DNA of 64,000 nt from Rothia sp035916755 (GTDB lineage Bacteria; Actinomycetota; Actinomycetes; Actinomycetales; Micrococcaceae), in contig NZ_JAYWIX010000004.1 in assembly GCF_035916755.1 (NCBI RefSeq), positions 62,001 to 126,000 on the forward strand, written 5' to 3'. Shown here in pieces: positions 16,891 to 26,040 of this stretch (positions are counted from its first letter, which is position 1; each line of letters starts with the position of its first letter). The translations under genes were made by a program, and so were the position numbers. The notes beneath the pieces are model-generated. The model was not told the origin of the DNA. It did no database searches and worked only from the letters and a program-made list of their open reading frames with translations.

Positions 16891-17466
16891 ATGGGGCGTA
16901 CAGCGACCTTCGACCGAGCGGACGCCGTCAGGGCAGCCCGCAGCGTTTTCTGGGATCGGGGCTACGAGGCAACCTCAATCCCCGACCTTGAACAGGCAAC
17001 CGGTCTCAAGCGCTCCAGCCTCTACCACGCCTTCGAGTCCAAAAAGGGACTTTTTGACGCAGCGGTAGAGAATTACCTGGCAGAAAGCGTCCGTCCGCTC
17101 CTTGCCCCCATCACCAGCAAAGACGCGAAGCCCGATGCCCTCAACGACTACTTTGCAACCCTGGCCAGCTCTATTAACTCTGCCGGTAGCCACCCCGGCT
17201 GCCTGCTCATAGCGGCAGCCAACGCCCCAGTGGGCACCGACCCGGTGGTCAGCGCAGCCATCAGCGGCTACTACGACGAGCTACTTGCTGCTTTCCGCGC
17301 AGGGGTGGGCAGGGCGCGTCCACACCTCACCGAGGACGAAGCGGACGGCCAAGCCCACACCCTGGTTGCCCTCACCATCTCAGCCCTGGCCCTTGCCCGC
17401 ACCAACAAGACTCTGGCTCTTGCTAACCTGCAAACCGCACAGGAACTCGCCACCCCCAAAGACTAG
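16891..17466 (+). CDS. TetR-family transcriptional regulator
   Basis: A 191-residue regulator. The N-terminal helix-turn-helix is TSIPDLEQATGLKRSSLYHAF near residues 28-48, preceded by RADAVRAARSVFWDRGYE. The C-terminal half resembles the TetR_C group found in regulators such as those of AcrR/NemR-like oxidative or electrophile responses (HPGCLLIAAANAPV). ATG at 16891. It is divergent from DUF1304 and likely controls it and itself through the palindrome between them. Confidence 0.87.
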   Translation: MGRTATFDRADAVRAARSVFWDRGYEATSIPDLEQATGLKRSSLYHAFESKKGLFDAAVENYLAESVRPLLAPITSKDAKPDALNDYFATLASSINSAGSHPGCLLIAAANAPVGTDPVVSAAISGYYDELLAAFRAGVGRARPHLTEDEADGQAHTLVALTISALALARTNKTLALANLQTAQELATPKD

Positions 17467-17507
17467 GTACAGTCGGTGCGCTCCAGCAATGGGCACAATC
17501 TAAGGGG

Positions 17508-17574
17508 CGAGCGTGCGCCATATCGCCGAGCGTGCGGTTGCTGGGTGCACGCTCAGCGATATAGCGCACGCTCG
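17508..17574. repeat. Long inverted repeat (28-bp arms) between TetR and purS
   Basis: Arms 17508-17535 and 17547-17574 match at 26 of 28 positions around an 11-nt loop. Both mismatches are C opposite A on the plus strand, which become G-U pairs in a minus-strand transcript. Each arm contains CGAGCGTGC twice. It may serve as a terminator for the TetR gene, but no T-tract follows. Confidence 0.75.
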
Positions 17575-17698
17575 TCATGACCGGACGCCACAGAAAAGCC
17601 CCGCGCCCCACCGTTTCACTTGGGTGCAGAAGCTCACACAAACCGGTAAAATGAGACCTGGCTCTATATAGATTCCAGCACCCAAGGAGTGCCCATTC

Positions 17699-17950
17699 AT
17701 GGCCCGTATTGTTGTTGACGTTATGCTCAAGCCCGAAATCCTCGACCCCCAGGGCAAGGCTATCGCTCACGAGCTTCCCCGTATCGGTCTAAACAACTTC
17801 ACCGATGTTCGCCAGGGTAAGCGTTTTGAACTGACCGTCGATGGTGAAGTCACCGAAGAACTGCTCGCGCAGGCCCGCCAGGCAGCTGAAGAGTTGCTGT
17901 CTAACCCTGTGATTGAAGACGTCGTCAACGTCGAAGCTCTGGAGGACTAA
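17699..17950 (+). CDS. purS: Phosphoribosylformylglycinamidine synthase subunit PurS
   Basis: An 83-residue small subunit of the FGAM synthase complex, which bridges PurQ and PurL. The start ARIVVDVMLKPEILDPQGKAI and the segment LPRIGL and VRQGKRFEL are diagnostic. AAGGAG lies about eight bases before the ATG. It is followed 5 bp later by purQ and then purL, so the three are one operon. Confidence 0.95.
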   Translation: MARIVVDVMLKPEILDPQGKAIAHELPRIGLNNFTDVRQGKRFELTVDGEVTEELLAQARQAAEELLSNPVIEDVVNVEALED

Positions 17951-17955
17951 AAGAC

Positions 17956-18765
17956 GTGGCAGAATCCCTCGCAGCAACCGAAGTGCCCCTGGTGGGCGAC
18001 TTCTCCCAGCACACTCCCAACCCTGCCCTGGCCGATGTGCGCGTCGGCGTCATCACCTTCCCCGGCACCTTGGACGACCGCGACGCCTCCCGCGCCGTCC
18101 GCCTAGCTGGTGGCACCCCCCTACCGCTGTGGCACGATGAAGCAGCTCTGCACGATGTAGACGCTGTGATTGTGCCCGGCGGTTTTTCGTACGGTGACTA
18201 CCTGCGCGCAGGCGCTATCGCCGCGAAGGCCCCGGTCATGAGCAAGGTCGTTGAGGCAGCTAGCGCAACTGGCACCTCGGGTTCCGCTCCCCTGCCGGTG
18301 CTCGGCATCTGCAACGGTTTCCAGATTCTGACCGAAACCCACCTGCTGCCCGGCTCCATGATCAAGAACGATCACCGCAAGTTCATCTGCCGCGATCAGA
18401 CCCTGCGCGTTGAAACCAACCAGACTGCCTGGACCAGCGACTTCGAAGCAGGCCAGAACATTGTGGTCCCCCTCAAGAACCAGGACGGCCAGTACGTCGC
18501 CGATGCCAAGACCCTTGAGGCGCTTGAAGCTGAAGGACGCGTGGTGTTCCGCTACGTAGACGTCAACCCCAACGGTTCTCGCAACGACATCGCCGGCATC
18601 GCCAACGAGCGCGGTAACGTCGTTGGTCTCATGCCCCACCCCGAGCACGCGGTCGAGCCCGGCTTCGGCCCCTCGTCCTCCGGTTTTGGCACCGTTGGTC
18701 TGCGCGGTGGCGCGGACGGCCTGGGCGTCTTCACCTCCGTACTCAACCAGCTGGTTTCGGCCTAA
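17956..18765 (+). CDS. purQ: Phosphoribosylformylglycinamidine synthase subunit PurQ (glutaminase)
   Basis: A 269-residue class I glutamine amidotransferase that passes ammonia to PurL in step four of purine synthesis. The nucleophile is C119 in VLGICNGFQIL; the His-Glu pair is in LMPHPEHAVEP. GTG start at 17956. Compared with the family (about 220-230 residues) it has an extra ~27 residues before VRVGVITFPG, so a later start is possible, but none has a better ribosome binding site in view. Confidence 0.95.
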   Translation: MAESLAATEVPLVGDFSQHTPNPALADVRVGVITFPGTLDDRDASRAVRLAGGTPLPLWHDEAALHDVDAVIVPGGFSYGDYLRAGAIAAKAPVMSKVVEAASATGTSGSAPLPVLGICNGFQILTETHLLPGSMIKNDHRKFICRDQTLRVETNQTAWTSDFEAGQNIVVPLKNQDGQYVADAKTLEALEAEGRVVFRYVDVNPNGSRNDIAGIANERGNVVGLMPHPEHAVEPGFGPSSSGFGTVGLRGGADGLGVFTSVLNQLVSA

Positions 18766-18790
18766 ACTCCTGGCATAAGGAAGAAGAATT

Positions 18791-21109
18791 TTGAGCGACA
18801 AGAAGTTTAACCTCGACACCGTTGAGCACGCCGCTGCTACCCCCGACACCGAGCTGCCTTGGGCTGAGCTGGGCCTGAAGGAGAACGAGTTCGAGGACAT
18901 TAAGAAGATTCTCGGCCGCCGCCCCACCGCAGCCGAACTGGCCATGTACTCGGTCATGTGGTCAGAGCACTGCTCCTATAAGTCCTCCAAGGTGCACCTC
19001 AAGCAGTTCGGCGCTAAGGTCACCGATGAGATGAAGAAGGACCTCATGGTCGGCATCGGCGAGAACGCCGGTGTGACCAACATTGGCAACGGCTGGGCCG
19101 TAACCTTCAAGATTGAGTCCCACAACCACCCCTCCTACGTTGAGCCCTACCAGGGTGCAGCGACCGGTGTGGGCGGCATCGTGCGCGATATTATCTCGAT
19201 GGGTGCCCGCCCCGTGGCCGTCATGGACCCCCTGCGTTTCGGTGCCATCGACCACCCCGACACCGCCCGCGTCCTGCCCGGTGTTGTTTCCGGTGTTGGC
19301 GGCTACGGCAACTCCCTGGGCCTGCCCAACATCGGCGGCGAAGTCGAGTTTGACGAGTGCTACCAGGCAAACCCCCTGGTCAATGCCCTGGCTGTGGGCA
19401 TTATGCGCCATGAGGACATCCGCACCGCTAACGCTTCTGGTACCGGCAACAAGGTGATTCTCTTCGGTGCCCGTACCGGTGGCGACGGCATTGGTGGCGC
19501 CTCCGTTCTGGCGTCAGAATCCTTCGACGACACCAAGCCCTCCAAGCGCCCCGCCGTGCAGGTGGGCGACCCCTTCGCAGAGAAGGTGCTGATTGAGTGC
19601 TGCCTGGAGCTCTTCAAGAACTCCATCGTTGAGGGTATTCAGGATCTCGGTGCTGCGGGCATCTCCTGCGCTACCTCCGAGCTGGCCTCCAACGGCGACG
19701 GCGGTATGCACGTTGACCTAACCAAGGTTCTGCTGCGCGACCCCACCCTGACCCCGGGCGAGATTCTCATGTCTGAGTCCCAGGAGCGAATGATGGCGGT
19801 TGTGACTCCCGAGAACCTGAGCCGCTTCGAAGACATCATGGCCAAGTGGGACGTCGAGTACTCCATTCTGGGTGAGGTTACCGGCTCCGGCCGCCTGACC
19901 ATCGAATGGCAGGGCGAGATTATCGTGGACGTTGACCCCAAGACCGTCGCCCATGACGGCCCCACCTACGAGCGCCCCTATGCCCGCCCCGAGTGGCAGG
20001 ACGCCCTGCAGGCCGACAAGTTCACCGGTTCTAGCGCGGACGACGTCCGCCCCACAGGCGCTGAGCTGGGCGAGGCCATCAAGGAGTTTATGGCTGCCCC
20101 CAACCTGTGCTCTAAGTCCTGGATTACTAACCAGTACGACCGCTACGTTCAGGGCAACACCGCCCTGTCTATGCCCGATGATTCTGGCGTGATCCGCGTG
20201 GACGAAGAGACCGGCCTGGGCGTTGCCCTGGCGACCGACTCTAACCCCCGCTTCACCAAGCTTGACCCCTACGAGGGTGCGAAGGCGTCCCTGGCTGAGG
20301 CCTACCGCAACGTGGCTACCGTGGGCGCCCGCCCCGTGGCTGTCTCGGACTGCCTGAACTTCGGCTCCCCCGAGGACCCGGACATCATGTGGCAGTTCGC
20401 CGAGGCTGTACGCGGCATCGCCGATGGCTGTATGGAGCTGGGCGTGCCTGTCACCGGCGGTAATGTCTCCCTCTACAACCAGACCGGCGGTAAGGCCATT
20501 AACCCCACCCCCGTGGTTGCCATGATGGGCGTGATGGACGACGTAACCCGCCGCACCCCCTCTGGTTGGGCTCCTGAGCATGACGGTCAGGCCCTCTACC
20601 TGCTGGGTACTACTCGCGATGAGCTGGATGGCTCCGAGTGGGCCCGCTTCAAGGGTCACCTGGGCGGCTTGCCTCCCAAGGTTGATCTGGCTGCCGAGAA
20701 GCTGCTGGGCGATATGCTGGTGAACATGAGCCGTGACGGCATGATTGACGCCGCCCACGATGTCTCTGCCGGTGGCCTGGCTGCTGCCCTGGTTGAGGGC
20801 TGCCTGCGCTTTGGTGTGGGTGCCCGCGTAGGCCTGGGTGAGGTTGCTGAGCGCGACGGTATCGACCTCTTCACCCTGCTCTTCTCTGAGTCTCTGGGCC
20901 GCGTGGTTGTATCTGTGCCCCGCTCTGAGGAAGTTCGCTTCAAGGATATGTGCACCGCCCGCGATTACCCCTTCGCCCGCATTGGCGTGGTCGATGCAGC
21001 CTCTAACGCCCTGGATATTCAGGGTGAGGTCGCTATCGACCTGGACGAGCTGCGCGAAGCCCACGAGGGCACCCTGGCCCGCCACTTCGGTGAGGTTGCC
21101 CCCAGCTAG
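18791..21109 (+). CDS. purL: Phosphoribosylformylglycinamidine synthase subunit PurL
   Basis: A 772-residue small-type PurL, the synthetase subunit working with PurQ and PurS. Diagnostic stretches: ELAMYSVMWSEHCSYKSSK, NPLVNALAVGIM and the repeated ATP-binding motif DLGAAGISCATSE / HDVSAGGLAAALVEG. TTG start at 18791 preceded by AAGGAAGAAG. Ends just before a strong terminator at 21128. Confidence 0.96.
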   Translation: MSDKKFNLDTVEHAAATPDTELPWAELGLKENEFEDIKKILGRRPTAAELAMYSVMWSEHCSYKSSKVHLKQFGAKVTDEMKKDLMVGIGENAGVTNIGNGWAVTFKIESHNHPSYVEPYQGAATGVGGIVRDIISMGARPVAVMDPLRFGAIDHPDTARVLPGVVSGVGGYGNSLGLPNIGGEVEFDECYQANPLVNALAVGIMRHEDIRTANASGTGNKVILFGARTGGDGIGGASVLASESFDDTKPSKRPAVQVGDPFAEKVLIECCLELFKNSIVEGIQDLGAAGISCATSELASNGDGGMHVDLTKVLLRDPTLTPGEILMSESQERMMAVVTPENLSRFEDIMAKWDVEYSILGEVTGSGRLTIEWQGEIIVDVDPKTVAHDGPTYERPYARPEWQDALQADKFTGSSADDVRPTGAELGEAIKEFMAAPNLCSKSWITNQYDRYVQGNTALSMPDDSGVIRVDEETGLGVALATDSNPRFTKLDPYEGAKASLAEAYRNVATVGARPVAVSDCLNFGSPEDPDIMWQFAEAVRGIADGCMELGVPVTGGNVSLYNQTGGKAINPTPVVAMMGVMDDVTRRTPSGWAPEHDGQALYLLGTTRDELDGSEWARFKGHLGGLPPKVDLAAEKLLGDMLVNMSRDGMIDAAHDVSAGGLAAALVEGCLRFGVGARVGLGEVAERDGIDLFTLLFSESLGRVVVSVPRSEEVRFKDMCTARDYPFARIGVVDAASNALDIQGEVAIDLDELREAHEGTLARHFGEVAPS

Positions 21110-21127
21110 TCGCTAGCTACACGGTGT

Positions 21128-21186
21128 AAGGACGCCGCCACGCCCCTCCCCTGCCTTCGGGCAGGCAGGTGCGTGGTGGCGTCCTT
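21128..21186 (+). terminator. Terminator of the purSQL operon
   Basis: Arms AAGGACGCCGCCACGC (21128-21143) and GCGTGGTGGCGTCCTT (21171-21186) pair perfectly; the loop contains the CTCCCCTGCC/GGCAGG palindrome. The 3' arm leads into TTTTGT. It combines a terminator with the GGACGCC/CTCCCCTGCC repeat layout seen elsewhere in the window. Confidence 0.85.
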
Positions 21187-21259
21187 TTGTCTTAGCCCTG
21201 TGCAGGGTTCTTGGTGCATGTGCAGAGAAAACCCTGCACACAGCCCAAGAAACCTGCTC
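21187..21259. repeat. Structured direct repeat, left copy of nuclease cassette 1
   Basis: About 70 bp, nearly identical to the copy at 22318-22390 and in the same orientation. The core is a hairpin with arms TGTGCAGGGTT and AACCCTGCACA around CTTGGTGCATGTGCAGAGAA. It ends about 14 bp from the stop of the nuclease gene at 21274-22170. Confidence 0.8.
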
Positions 21260-21273
21260 ACTTCCAATCTGGC

Positions 21274-22170
21274 TCACCGGACGCCAGCCTCCCACAGCCG
21301 TTGCCGGAGAGTAGCAGGGTGCGACATCAACTCCTTCCAGCGCGTACGCACCACCTTCCAGCCAGCCATCTCTAATTCGCGATGCCGCCGATGTTCCGCC
21401 TGAACTACGTCGTCAGCACGGCCATAGACTCCCGAATACTTCACCTCACCGTCGACCTCAAGAATGACCCCCAACTCAGGCCAAGCAAAATCAGCACGGC
21501 AAACACGGCCATAGTGGGTGAATACCTCGAACTGCTCCTGAGGTAGAGGCAGATTCCACTCATAGATAAGGTCGCGCGCAATCGTCTCAGCAGGAGAATC
21601 TGCTAAAGCGCTCAGTCTCTGCCCCACAGTAAGCGCAGCTCCACCCGCCTCAGCCAGAGCAGCACGTGCCGACGCTACAGATATAACACCCTGCCGCAGA
21701 AAATAATCACCAATCACCAGCGCCTCAACGCGAGGTAGAGATAGGGCGACATCGCGTAGAGTTTGCTCAGGAGCAGCAACAGAAGCCCCTACTACCAGCC
21801 GAGCCTCGCGAACTACGTCCGTGCGTCCGCGATGCGCTGTTACTGAAGGGCGGTGCTGCACAGAAGCCGACGCAAAACTCATATGCACCTTGTGAGGTAG
21901 GGTCAGAAGCGGAGCTCCTAACCAAAGCGCAGCCGACTGGTGGCTCAGCACCCCGCTCGGCACCGTTTTGATATGTGCAGCGTGGTGGGCTATGCATCTC
22001 TGGCGAGTGCCCCACTGGTTCCATATAGAGGTCTCAATATAGATCCCCTGCTTGATTTTGGTGTAGTAACCAGACCTAAAACGAGTCGAAGCCACAGAGG
22101 GGCTTACACCAATATCTTGTAAATCTTTAAGGCAGCGCACCTGCTGGTAAATCTCTGCAACATCATTCAT
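21274..22170 (-). CDS. AbiEi-like N-domain plus DUF559/Vsr-type nuclease domain protein (paralogue 1)
   Basis: A 298-residue protein. The N-terminal part (SVASTRFRSGYYTKIKQGIY, then VLSHQSAALWLGAPL) matches AbiEi-type antitoxin winged-helix proteins. The C-terminal ~110 residues are a DUF559 PD-(D/E)xK-like nuclease domain: SPAETIAR, RADFAWPELGVILEVDGEVK, ending with RR..LEMAGWKVVRTRW. The ATG at 22168-22170 is chosen because it gives exactly the same length as the paralogue at 46523-47419; an upstream ATG would add 23 residues. The gene is bracketed by two ~70-bp direct repeats. DUF559 proteins are multi-copy in actinobacteria and their role is unsettled. Confidence 0.82.
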   Translation of the reverse strand: MNDVAEIYQQVRCLKDLQDIGVSPSVASTRFRSGYYTKIKQGIYIETSIWNQWGTRQRCIAHHAAHIKTVPSGVLSHQSAALWLGAPLLTLPHKVHMSFASASVQHRPSVTAHRGRTDVVREARLVVGASVAAPEQTLRDVALSLPRVEALVIGDYFLRQGVISVASARAALAEAGGAALTVGQRLSALADSPAETIARDLIYEWNLPLPQEQFEVFTHYGRVCRADFAWPELGVILEVDGEVKYSGVYGRADDVVQAEHRRHRELEMAGWKVVRTRWKELMSHPATLRQRLWEAGVR

Positions 22171-22317
22171 AAGGGCAGTGTCACCAAGCTCGTCTACCTC
22201 TTGCAAGGGGTGTGAACATCGCAGCCCCTTTTGGTTCACAAACAGGTCATATAGCAGCCAGGCCTGTGGATAAGCCGCACGCTCTAGCTTGGTGGGTACC
22301 GGCCCGGGGAGCGTCCT

Positions 22318-22390
22318 TCTGCCTTAGCCTGTGCAGGGTTCTTGGTGCGCGTGCAGAGAAAACCCTGCACACAGCCTAAGAAACCCGCAC
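22318..22390. repeat. Structured direct repeat, right copy of nuclease cassette 1
   Basis: Direct copy of 21187-21259: CTTAGCC-TGTGCAGGGTT, CTTGGTGCGCGTGCAGAGAA, AACCCTGCACACAGCC. Compared with the left copy, a few changes occur in pairs (the outer arm CTTAG now pairs exactly with CTAAG). It lies about 150 bp upstream of the nuclease start. Confidence 0.8.
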
Positions 22391-22417
22391 ACACCATGGA
22401 GGCCTCTAGCTACACAC

Positions 22418-22715
22418 CTATGAGGCTAGGCTCTCACCCAGCTGCGCAAACATACGGGTGTTGCAGTCGAAGCCGGCCAGGGCCTCATCGACCAGAGCAT
22501 CGCGCTGGACGTCCGTTAGCGGAGCGCTATCGAGCAGACCCCGGTAGGAATCTTTGAATACCTTGGGCTTCGGGAGCACCTCAAACCGGTACATGCTCAG
22601 AGCCTCAGCGGGCACGCCGTAGTGCCGGGTAACCAGGGCGACCACGGCCTGCCCACCCGACAGGTCGCCCAGGTAGCGCAGAAAGTGGGCATGGCCTTCC
22701 TCTACGTTCGGGGTA
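22418..22715 (-). pseudogene. hmuO: Heme oxygenase remnant (C-terminal half)
   Basis: The minus-strand frame from about TPNVEEGHAHFLRYLGDLSGGQ to the stop at 22418 is the C-terminal half of an HmuO/HO-1 type heme oxygenase: the distal-helix motif RYLGDLSGGQ, then YRFE and YKDSYRGLLD-like segments. The N-terminal half with the proximal His is missing, and the frame upstream reads into inverted ABC-transporter sequence. A truncated relic of heme iron acquisition. Confidence 0.8.
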
Positions 22716-22736
22716 CTGCCGGTGTCTTCTTTATCC

Positions 22737-23362
22737 TGGGTGACGGTTCGGGGGCCGATGAGCTGATTACGGCCCTGGGCGGACGTCCGCTGGCAGACTA
22801 CCGGCCAGTAGAGCTGGCCCGCACCCGGGCTATGTTGCTGCAGCACACCTCGGTAGCATTCTCCTACACCGTGGAGCAGGTGGTTCAGATGGGCAGGGCT
22901 CCCTGGCGGGGCACTGCTCAAGCCAAGCAGGATCACGAAATTGTCGCCGCCGCCCTTGCCGACACCGATACCGAGTACCTGTCGGGAAGGGACGTCCGCA
23001 CCCTCTCGGGGGGGTGAGGCCAGCCGAGCTCACCTGGCAAGAGTCTTTGCCCAAAGCACCCCCTGCTCCTGCTCGATGAGCCCACCGCAGCCCTCGATAT
23101 TATGCACCAGGAGCAGACCCTCACCCGCGCCCGCGCCTACGCCCGGCAGGGGGCTGCTGTGGTGGTGGTCCTTCACGACCTCGATGTTGCAGCCTCTTAT
23201 TCTGACCGGCTGGTGCTTCTTGCCCAGGGGCAGGTGGTGGCGCAAGGATGCCCGCAGCAGGTCTGCACCGCCGAGCGGCTCAGCGCGGTCTACGGCCACC
23301 CCATTGAGGTGCTCACCCACCCGGTGACCGGGCGTCTGCTGGTGCTTCCGGCCCGCGACTGA
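22737..23362 (+). pseudogene. hmuV: Hemin ABC transporter ATPase remnant
   Basis: Remains of an HmuV-type ATPase on the plus strand. The first part (GGRPLADYRPVELARTRAML, AFSYTVEQVVQMGRAPW) lacks the Walker A region. The signature region DVRTLSGG is hit by one frameshift at a run of seven G near 23010. The Walker B (LLLLDEPTAALD) is in a third frame after a second shift near 23055. The last part (VVVVLHDLDVAASYSDRLVL) is intact in frame to the stop at 23362. It faces away from the hmuO remnant, and both lack their 5' ends, so one deletion removed the divergent starts. Confidence 0.85.
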
Positions 23363-23457
23363 GGCTGTTTTCATCCTTGAGACGGACGTGTACCCTCGGC
23401 TTCTCCCACTAGACTGGGTACTAGTTTCACCCCGTCCGACGCCCCAAGGAGCTTTCT

Positions 23458-25977
23458 ATGTCTCACACCGCGCCTGCCCACCGCGTGAATGTGAGTACCC
23501 CTCCAGACAGCGTCCTTGAGGCCGGTGGGCTCACCAGCGAGCAGGTCGCTGAACGCACCTCTGCCGGGTTAGTGAATACGCAGAATAATGCGACCTCCCG
23601 CTCTACCGCCACCATTATCCGCACCCACCTGTTCACCATGTTTAACCTGGTGTTGGGGCTCTGCGGGCTGGCCGTGATTCTGGTGGGTTCCTGGCTCGAT
23701 ACCCTTTTCCTTTTGGCTGCTATTGCCAACGTGGTCATCGGCTTCACCCAGGAGTTCTCGGCGAAGCGCCAGCTGGACCGCATCGCCCTGCTGCGCCGCG
23801 ACCCCGCTACCGCCCTGCGCGATGGCACGCTGGTGCCGGTTGCCCTCGATGAGCTGGTTCTTGACGACGTTGTGCTGCTCAAGCGCGGGGACCAGGTTCC
23901 TGCCGACGCCGTGGTACTCACCAGCGACGGCCTGGACCTTGATGAATCCCTGCTCACCGGCGAAAACGACCCCGTCGGTAAGGTACCGGGGGACGGCGTC
24001 CTGTCGGCTTCATCCGTGATCGGCGGGTCGGGCAAGGTGCGGCTGACAGCGGTGGGGGCGACCTCCCGCGCCGCGAAAATTACGGCCGAAGCCCGCCAGT
24101 TCACCACCATCCATTCAGAGCTCCGGGCGGGTATGGAGCGGGTGGTCACCTGGATTACCTGGGCTCTGGTTCCCATCATCGCGATTGTGCTCAACGGGCA
24201 GATGCAGGCCGCTGGCGGCTGGCAGCTGGCCCTTGAATCCGGGGCCTGGCGTGATGCTCTGATTACCTCCGTCTCGTCGGTGGCCTCCATGATTCCCCAG
24301 GGTCTAGCCCTGATGACCACGATTTCCTTTGCCGTGGCGTCGGTTAAGCTGGCCCGCACCGAGGTGCTGATTCAGGAGCAGCCCGCCGTTGAGGTGCTGG
24401 CCCGCGTTGATACCGTCTGCTTCGATAAGACCGGCACCCTGACCGAGGGCGGGGTGCGCTTTGATTCGGTTCGCTCCCTGACCGGGCAGGTGCTCTGGGC
24501 AAAGACCGGGCATCAGGACGCCGCCGCTTCCCTGGTTAAGGACGGCTGGGCTGCCGCCCTGGGTTGGCTGGGAGCCGACCAGAACGCCAACCCCACCGCG
24601 GCTGCCCTGAAAGAGCCCTTTGCTGAGGCAGCGGGCGCCGCAGCCCCTGCCGGTGCTAGCGCTCCAGCTGCCACCGGCGTCCTGCCCTTCTCATCTGCCC
24701 TGCGCTTTAGCGGCGTTGAGTTCACGGGCACCGGGGCCTGGCTACTCGGTGCCCCCGAGGCACTTTTGCCCGAAGGCTCTGCTGCCCGCGACCTGGCCGG
24801 TGAGCTGGCCGAGAGCGGGCTGCGTGTGCTGGTGCTGGCCCATGCCCCCGCCCTACTGCGCGAGTCTTCCGGCAAGGTAGCCACCCGGGTTCCTGCCGGC
24901 CTTGAGCCCCAGGTGCTCGTGATTTTCCGCGAGCAGGTACGCTCCGAAGCCCCCGAAACCCTGGCCTACTTCAGAAGCCAGGGCATCGACCTGAAGGTCT
25001 TCTCTGGCGACAACCCCCGCACGGTAGCCGCCGCAGCGGCAGCCGCCGGTATGGACGTCTCAGCCGGTGCGGTCGATGCCTCAACCCTGCCCGAATCCGG
25101 CCCTGAGCTGGTAGAAGCTGCCCGAACCCACGCCGTCTTTGGCCGGGTCTCCCCCGAACAGAAGAAGAACATGGTGCTGGGTCTGCGCGAGGCCGGGCAC
25201 GTAGTAGCGATGACCGGTGACGGCATCAACGACGCCCTGGCCCTCAAACACGCCGACCTGGGCATTGCCATGGGCAACGCCGCACCCGCCACCAAGGCGG
25301 TATCGCGCCTGGTGCTTCTCGACGGACGTTTTAACCGCCTACCCGGCGTACTCGCCGAGGGGCGCAAGATTATCGCCAATATCGAGCGGGTCACCAACCT
25401 CTTCCTCACCAAGACTGCCTTCGCTATCCTGCTGGGTCTCACCCTGGGTGTGCTCTGCTGGCAGTTCCCCTTCCTGCCGCGCCAGTACTCCACCGCCGAC
25501 CTGCTCATTGTGGGCGGCCCCGCCTTCTTCCTAACTATGCTGCCCAACACCCGCCGCTACGTCAGCGGCTTCTTGGGCAGGGCCCTGCACTATGCCCTAC
25601 CGGCAGCCGTTATCATCACAGCGGTACTGGTCTTCGTCAACGGCTACGGGCACGCTCTCGCAGGGGTGGCGACAGCGGAAATTCAGACTGCCACCTTCAT
25701 CGCCCTTGTACTCATGGGCATCTACAACATCACCACCGTAGTGCGGCCCGTGCGCGGCGTCCGCCTGGCTATCGTGGCGGCCATGTACGCCGGGCTGGCC
25801 CTGGTTCTACTACTTCCGCCCTCGCTCTGGTACCACCAATTCACCATTCCCACCGGGGCATACTTACTAGCCACTATAGGCTCAGCCGCTCTGGGCTGCC
25901 TGGCTATCGAAGTCAACCTGCGCCTGCACACCGCCTGGCTGCGAGCCAAACACCCCCAGGTACTTGCACAGGGCTAA
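23458..25977 (+). CDS. P-type cation-transporting ATPase, CtpE-like
   Basis: An 839-residue P-type ATPase. TGE motif in LLTGENDPV, phosphorylated aspartate D323 in CFDKTGTLTEGG, hinge MTGDGINDALALKHADLGIAMG, and about ten membrane helices (four in the first 300 residues, six at the C-terminus). MIPQGLALMTTISFAVASVKLAR in the fourth helix (split) and overall shape match the actinobacterial CtpE group, linked to calcium uptake in mycobacteria; substrate here is inferred. ATG with AAGGAG upstream. It stands alone. Confidence 0.9.
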   Translation: MSHTAPAHRVNVSTPPDSVLEAGGLTSEQVAERTSAGLVNTQNNATSRSTATIIRTHLFTMFNLVLGLCGLAVILVGSWLDTLFLLAAIANVVIGFTQEFSAKRQLDRIALLRRDPATALRDGTLVPVALDELVLDDVVLLKRGDQVPADAVVLTSDGLDLDESLLTGENDPVGKVPGDGVLSASSVIGGSGKVRLTAVGATSRAAKITAEARQFTTIHSELRAGMERVVTWITWALVPIIAIVLNGQMQAAGGWQLALESGAWRDALITSVSSVASMIPQGLALMTTISFAVASVKLARTEVLIQEQPAVEVLARVDTVCFDKTGTLTEGGVRFDSVRSLTGQVLWAKTGHQDAAASLVKDGWAAALGWLGADQNANPTAAALKEPFAEAAGAAAPAGASAPAATGVLPFSSALRFSGVEFTGTGAWLLGAPEALLPEGSAARDLAGELAESGLRVLVLAHAPALLRESSGKVATRVPAGLEPQVLVIFREQVRSEAPETLAYFRSQGIDLKVFSGDNPRTVAAAAAAAGMDVSAGAVDASTLPESGPELVEAARTHAVFGRVSPEQKKNMVLGLREAGHVVAMTGDGINDALALKHADLGIAMGNAAPATKAVSRLVLLDGRFNRLPGVLAEGRKIIANIERVTNLFLTKTAFAILLGLTLGVLCWQFPFLPRQYSTADLLIVGGPAFFLTMLPNTRRYVSGFLGRALHYALPAAVIITAVLVFVNGYGHALAGVATAEIQTATFIALVLMGIYNITTVVRPVRGVRLAIVAAMYAGLALVLLLPPSLWYHQFTIPTGAYLLATIGSAALGCLAIEVNLRLHTAWLRAKHPQVLAQG

Positions 25978-26040
25978 CCTCAGGGAGTACGCTTGACCAC
26001 GAACGGGGTTCACACCCCACACTCTATGTAGTCAATCATC

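Noticed and set aside
19718..21085. 455-residue minus-strand frame
   Set aside because: Antisense to purL; a long shadow frame caused by codon bias.
22240..22317. In-frame extension of the nuclease gene 1 start
   Set aside because: An upstream ATG at 22239 exists, but the downstream ATG gives exactly the length of the paralogue.
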